Origin: Pseudomonadota bacterium
GTDB lineage: Bacteria > Pseudomonadota > Alphaproteobacteria > Rhizobiales > Rhizobiaceae
Assembly: GCA_023388675.1 (NCBI GenBank)
Contig: JAEWFU010000293.1
Coordinates: 1-16,930, forward strand
DNA: 16,930 nucleotides
Direction: 5' to 3'
A program made the position numbers and the translations under genes. This document shows positions 13,166 to 16,930 of the stretch, piece after piece. A model generated the notes under the pieces. The model did not search any database, was not told where the DNA came from, and was given only the letters and a program-made list of their open reading frames with translations. The stretch's first letter is position 1, and each line of letters begins with the position of its first letter.

Positions 13166-14368
13166 ATGAAGGTCGTTGAACAGTACATATTGCGGCGCAC
13201 GCTGGGCATTTTCGTAGCGACCCTGTTCTGGGTGCTGGCGATCGTGTGGACCACCCAGATACTGACCCGCATCAATGTGGTGACCGGCAACGGCCAGTCG
13301 GCCGCGACCTTTTTCGAGATTGCATGGCTGGTGCTGCCGGCGGTCATTCCGGTCGTGATCCCGTTTGCGGTGGGCATTGCCGTTGCCCAGACATTGTCCA
13401 CGATGAACACGGATTCCGAACTCATCGTCATCAGCGCGGCAGGAAGTCCCCGGATGACGGTGATGCGTCCCATATTGCTGCTGGCGGTTGTAGCGTGCGT
13501 CGTGTCGTTCTCGGTCAACAATTTCGTCGAGCCGTATTCGCGCGAACGCCTGCGGGTTCTGATTTCAGAGGCGCGCGCCGACCTCATCACCAGCATCGTG
13601 CAGGAAGGGACGTTCCAGCAGGTCGAGGACGGCCTGCACATGCAAATCGGCGAGCGCCTGCCCGATGGCCGGCTTGGGGGAATCTTCGTCTCGGATACCC
13701 GCGAAGAAGGGATCGAGCTGATCTATTACGCCAAGAGCGGCGCAACCGTGGACCTGGACGGCACAAATCTTCTGGTCATGCAGGACGGGGTGGTGCATCG
13801 CAAAACCGCTGACGGGGTCTCCGTCGTTCAGTACAAGTCATACGCGCTCGATCTTTCACAATTCACCGCGAGCACTGCCGGTCCGACGCTGCTGCCGAAG
13901 GACCGTACGCTGGCTTATCTCATGAATCCCGACCGCGACGATCCGGTGTTCAAGAAGTCGCCGCAGGGCTTCCGCGCCGAGCTCCACAAGCGCTTCACCG
14001 AATGGCTGTATCCTATGGTCTTCGCACTGATAGCGCTGGCCGTGGCGGGCGATTCGCGCTCCTTCCGCGAGGCGCGAATCCATCCTTTGCTGACGACGAT
14101 GACGATAGCGCTGGTCGTGCGCTGGGCCGGATTCTTCGCCGCCGACAAGGTGTGGAATGTGCCCGCCTTCACGCCGATGGTGTATGGCGTGCCAATCGTG
14201 GCGTGCTGTGTGGCTATATTCTTCATTGCAACCAATCGCGTGATGGAACTGCCGCTGTCGGTGGTCGAGCGCGGCCAGACGATCTGGGCCCGGCTCCAGC
14301 AACAGCTTGTCGCCATCAAGGTAAGACTGTCTGGCTACAAGCGCGCGCTTCCGGGAGGCCTCCTATGA
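13166..14368 (+). CDS. lptF: LPS export ABC transporter permease LptF
   Basis: A 400-residue inner-membrane protein of the YjgP/YjgQ family. Three N-terminal helices (about 13-33, 48-76, 100-120) and three C-terminal helices (about 280-294, 309-326, 336-355) flank a periplasmic beta-jellyroll domain (about 125-270). LptF pairs with LptG and two LptB ATPases to pull lipopolysaccharide out of the inner membrane and onto the LptC-LptA bridge. The cytoplasmic segment after helix 2, MNTDSELIVISAAGSPRM, corresponds to the coupling helix that contacts LptB. The ATG at 13166 gives the family start MKVVEQYILRRTLG. An in-frame TTG at 13118 would add 16 residues not expected in the family. The ribosome site is weak. 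The gene is first in a tight lptF-lptG-lptD run and overlaps lptG by ATGA. Confidence 0.95.
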   Translation: MKVVEQYILRRTLGIFVATLFWVLAIVWTTQILTRINVVTGNGQSAATFFEIAWLVLPAVIPVVIPFAVGIAVAQTLSTMNTDSELIVISAAGSPRMTVMRPILLLAVVACVVSFSVNNFVEPYSRERLRVLISEARADLITSIVQEGTFQQVEDGLHMQIGERLPDGRLGGIFVSDTREEGIELIYYAKSGATVDLDGTNLLVMQDGVVHRKTADGVSVVQYKSYALDLSQFTASTAGPTLLPKDRTLAYLMNPDRDDPVFKKSPQGFRAELHKRFTEWLYPMVFALIALAVAGDSRSFREARIHPLLTTMTIALVVRWAGFFAADKVWNVPAFTPMVYGVPIVACCVAIFFIATNRVMELPLSVVERGQTIWARLQQQLVAIKVRLSGYKRALPGGLL

Positions 14369-15453
14369 TCGGGCTCACGCTCGGGCGCTATCTTTTCACG
14401 CGCTATGTCTCGATTACCTTCTGGTTTCTCACCGGAATTGCGGCGATCATATTCATCATCAACTTCACCGAGTTGTCCGGGCGCCTGGGGGGACTGCCCA
14501 ACTATTCGGTCGGGCTGACGCTGGGCATCGCCACGCTGCAGACCCCGATGATCCTTTTGCAGGCCGTGCCGTTCGTGGCCCTGATTTCCGCCATGACGAC
14601 ACTGGTTTCACTGAACCGCAAATACGAACTCGTCGTCGCACGCGCAGCGGGCATCTCCGCTTGGCAATTCCTGATGCCGATCTGCCTGGGCGCCCTCGCC
14701 TACGGGTTGGCGACGATCCTGCTTCTCAACCCCATAGCGGCCAACGGTTTCGAGCGCAGCCAACTGCTCGAGGTTGAGATTCGCGCCGACGGTGGCACGG
14801 CCTTGGGCCAGCCAGCCTCTCCCTGGATCAAGCAGCGAACCGGCGAAGGCGAAACGATCATCGGTGCACGCCGCGTTCTCAACCGCGGGCTCGAACTGGT
14901 GGACGCCACATTCCTCCGCATCGACCGGCGCGGCGACCTGTATGAACGCATCGACGCACGGCGCGCATATCTGAGGGATGGACATTGGGAATTGAACAGA
15001 ACCGTTCGCACGCGGGCCGGTGAAAGCCCCCGACGGGCTTCAACCGTTAGAATCGATACCAATCTCACCCCCGAATTCGTGCTCGAACGGCTCGCCGCGC
15101 CGGAGACAATCCCGATCTACGAACTGCCGCGCAAAATTGCCGCAGCCCGCTCATTCGGCCTCGGTGCCAACGCCTTCGCCATGCATTTTCACTCGCTGGT
15201 GGCGCTCCCTGCGCTGCTTGTAGCGATGACCTTGATTGCCGCAACGGTATCGATGCGCTTCGCACGGATGGGGCAGCCGGCAACGATTATTCTGGGTGGC
15301 GTCGTCGCCGGCTTTCTGCTTTATGTCGTTTCGGTTCTGGTCAAGGCGTTTGGGAGCGCCGGATTCGTGCCGCCTATAACAGCGGCTTGGTTTCCGGTTC
15401 TGATCGCCAGTTTTTTCGGAGTGACTTTTCTCTTGTACAAGGAGGACGGTTAG
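14365..15453 (+). CDS. lptG: LPS export ABC transporter permease LptG
   Basis: A 362-residue partner of LptF with the same plan. Helices lie at about 14-33, 56-80 and 102-124, the periplasmic domain at about 130-265, and helices at about 272-296, 306-328 and 335-357. LptG contributes a lateral gate and coupling helix to the LptB2FG extractor of lipopolysaccharide. The coupling region SLNRKYELVVARAAGISAW (82-100) matches the family pattern. The ATG at 14365 overlaps the lptF stop (ATGA) and has a GGGAGG site a few bases upstream, so the two permeases should be made in equal amounts. Downstream, the lptD start follows the TAG stop at once, and the lptD ribosome site lies within the last lptG codons. 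Confidence 0.95.
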   Translation: MIGLTLGRYLFTRYVSITFWFLTGIAAIIFIINFTELSGRLGGLPNYSVGLTLGIATLQTPMILLQAVPFVALISAMTTLVSLNRKYELVVARAAGISAWQFLMPICLGALAYGLATILLLNPIAANGFERSQLLEVEIRADGGTALGQPASPWIKQRTGEGETIIGARRVLNRGLELVDATFLRIDRRGDLYERIDARRAYLRDGHWELNRTVRTRAGESPRRASTVRIDTNLTPEFVLERLAAPETIPIYELPRKIAAARSFGLGANAFAMHFHSLVALPALLVAMTLIAATVSMRFARMGQPATIILGGVVAGFLLYVVSVLVKAFGSAGFVPPITAAWFPVLIASFFGVTFLLYKEDG

Positions 15454-16930
15454 TTGAGGGGCGAACTGGCGACATATCGCAAGTCCGCCCGGACTTTGCG
15501 CCTCATCGGTGCGACTGCGCTTGCCTGCATCATGGCGGTCAGCCTGGCTCCCGACGTAGCGACTGCACAGCAGATCGATCTCGAGGGCATGAGCTCGTCG
15601 CCGGACGCCGAGATGCTGCTCGAGGCGGACACCATCGTCTATGACAACGACCGCAACACCATTACCGCAGTCGGAGGCGTGCAGATCGACTATGACGGCA
15701 GCCGGCTCGTCGCGCAGCGCGTCACTTACGATCGCGCCACCTCTCGCCTGATCGCCACCGGCAATGTCGAGATCGTCGACAGCCAGGGCACGCGCATATT
15801 CTCCGACGAAATAGATGTCACCGACGATTTCCGCGACGCCTTCGTGCGTACCCTGCGGGTGGAAACGGCCGACGAGACCTATTTCGCCGCGGAAAGTGCA
15901 GACCGTCGCGACGGCAGCATCACGACCTTCAATTACGGCGTCTACACGGCCTGTAAGCCTTGCGAAGAAAAGCCCGACAAAGCGCCCGTGTGGCGTGTGA
16001 AGGCGCAAAAGATCATCTGGAACGGACAGACGAAGACCGTACGCTTCGAGCGCGCGCGCTTCGAGATGTTCGGCATGCCGCTGGCGTTCCTGCCCGCCTT
16101 CGAGATTGCCGACCCGACGGTGAAGCAGCGTACGGGTTTCCTGATGCCGAGCTATCGATCCGATGAAGATCTCGGCCATGGTGTGCGTGTTCCCTTCTAC
16201 TGGGGAATCTCGCCGACCTACGACATCACGTTCAAGCCGACCGTCTATTCGAAACAGGGCTTTCTGGCCGAAGCCGAGTGGCGCCAGCGTTTCGACAACG
16301 GCTCCTATTCGATCACGGTTGCGGGCATCCGGCAGCGCAATCCCGAAGAGTTCTACAACGACATCTCGGGAAGCCCCGACCCGTCGTCATTTACCGATAA
16401 CGAGACGTTCCGCGGCATGATCGGCTCCAAGGGCCAATTTCAGATCAACCCGCGCTGGACTTTCGGCTGGGACGTCATGGCCCAGACCGACAAGAACTTC
16501 TCCCATCGCTACGGCATCGCCGGATTCAGTGAGCTGAACCGCACCAACGAAGTTTATCTGACCGGGTTGAACGACCGCAATTATTTCGATCTCCGTGGCT
16601 ATCGCTTTAACGTGCAGGAAGCGCGCGTGCTGGATACATCGCGCGATCCGCGCCAGCCGTGGGTCCTGCCGTCGCTCGATTATTCCTTTACGCCAGATCA
16701 GTCGATCGCCGGTGGCGAGTTGAATATCGACGTCAACGTTCAGGGCGTGCACCGCAGCGAACTCGACGTGCGAGACTTCTCAGTGAACGGGAACAACCGG
16801 ACACGTCTGACAGGCATCGACGGCACGTCCGGGCGCGTCACCGCCGAAGCGGAATGGAAACGCTCCTACATGGCTCCCGGCGGCCTGATGCTGACCTCTA
16901 TCCTGCATGCCAGGGGCGACGCCATCGGGG
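15454..16930 (+). CDS. lptD: LPS-assembly outer-membrane protein LptD, N-terminal part (runs off the window)
   Basis: An open frame from a TTG at 15454 continues past the window end, giving 492 codons of a family usually near 800. LptD is the outer-membrane barrel that, with the lipoprotein LptE, inserts lipopolysaccharide into the outer leaflet. A signal peptide is visible: basic start RKSARTLRLIG, a hydrophobic stretch, and a likely cut after ATA (residue 38). A periplasmic LptA-like beta-taco domain covers about 52-165 (LLEADTIVYDNDRNTITAVGG is typical; quoted here by its first half LLEADTIVYD). Then comes a CKPC motif (Cys167, Cys170) and the start of the barrel with alternating beta strands. 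The TTG start is supported by a strong AAGGAGGA ribosome site (15439-15446) seven bases upstream; no ATG comes early enough to keep the signal peptide. Confidence 0.95.
   Translation, partial: MRGELATYRKSARTLRLIGATALACIMAVSLAPDVATAQQIDLEGMSSSPDAEMLLEADTIVYDNDRNTITAVGGVQIDYDGSRLVAQRVTYDRATSRLIATGNVEIVDSQGTRIFSDEIDVTDDFRDAFVRTLRVETADETYFAAESADRRDGSITTFNYGVYTACKPCEEKPDKAPVWRVKAQKIIWNGQTKTVRFERARFEMFGMPLAFLPAFEIADPTVKQRTGFLMPSYRSDEDLGHGVRVPFYWGISPTYDITFKPTVYSKQGFLAEAEWRQRFDNGSYSITVAGIRQRNPEEFYNDISGSPDPSSFTDNETFRGMIGSKGQFQINPRWTFGWDVMAQTDKNFSHRYGIAGFSELNRTNEVYLTGLNDRNYFDLRGYRFNVQEARVLDTSRDPRQPWVLPSLDYSFTPDQSIAGGELNIDVNVQGVHRSELDVRDFSVNGNNRTRLTGIDGTSGRVTAEAEWKRSYMAPGGLMLTSILHARGDAIG

Noticed and set aside
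15151..16179. 342-codon minus-strand open frame antisense to lptG and lptD
   Set aside because: It crosses the lptG/lptD junction opposite two well-supported genes and has no recognisable domain or ribosome site.

Overview
The window looks like chromosome from a high-GC alphaproteobacterium of the order Hyphomicrobiales, most likely of the Mesorhizobium/Aminobacter/Phyllobacteriaceae type. This rests on the gene neighbourhoods (pgsA-moaD-moaE; holC-pepA divergent from lptF-lptG-lptD), on the protein sequences, and on a palindromic intergenic repeat of a kind I associate with that group. The genus is inferred, not proven. Most of the content is core housekeeping. No tRNA, rRNA, CRISPR array, insertion sequence or prophage gene was seen.

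Left part (1-3184): the end of pgsA, then moaD and moaE, which together would form molybdopterin synthase. Next comes a membrane-anchored PAS-PAS-GGDEF-EAL protein for cyclic-di-GMP turnover, closed by a strong bidirectional terminator. Coming the other way (3230-4431, minus) are ndk with its own promoter and a LigE-like glutathione S-transferase. The transferase is divergent from a DinB-family metal-binding protein (4499-5011).

Middle part (5038-9931): a minus-strand pair encodes an Asp-box beta-propeller (5543-6625) followed by a second MoaD/ThiS-type ubiquitin-fold sulfur carrier (5038-5334). The pair is divergent from a MarR regulator (6728-7195). The intergenic region has a perfect 12-bp palindrome inside a promoter that would give a leaderless marR message. 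This is the least explained and most interesting locus here. Downstream on the plus strand are a YheS-like ABC-F ATPase and a crotonase-fold protein that overlap by four bases.

Right part (9951-16930): a two-helix membrane protein of unknown function, holC (DNA polymerase III chi) and pepA (leucyl aminopeptidase) read on the minus strand. Divergent from pepA are lptF, lptG and the first 492 codons of lptD, the lipopolysaccharide export genes. LptF and LptG would form the inner-membrane permease and LptD the outer-membrane translocon.

Two copies of one palindromic mosaic repeat lie in opposite orientation. The short copy (5387-5523) is between the propeller and sulfur-carrier genes, and the long copy (11085-11341) is between holC and pepA. 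Their shared ends match at 53/54 and 29/30 bases by eye.
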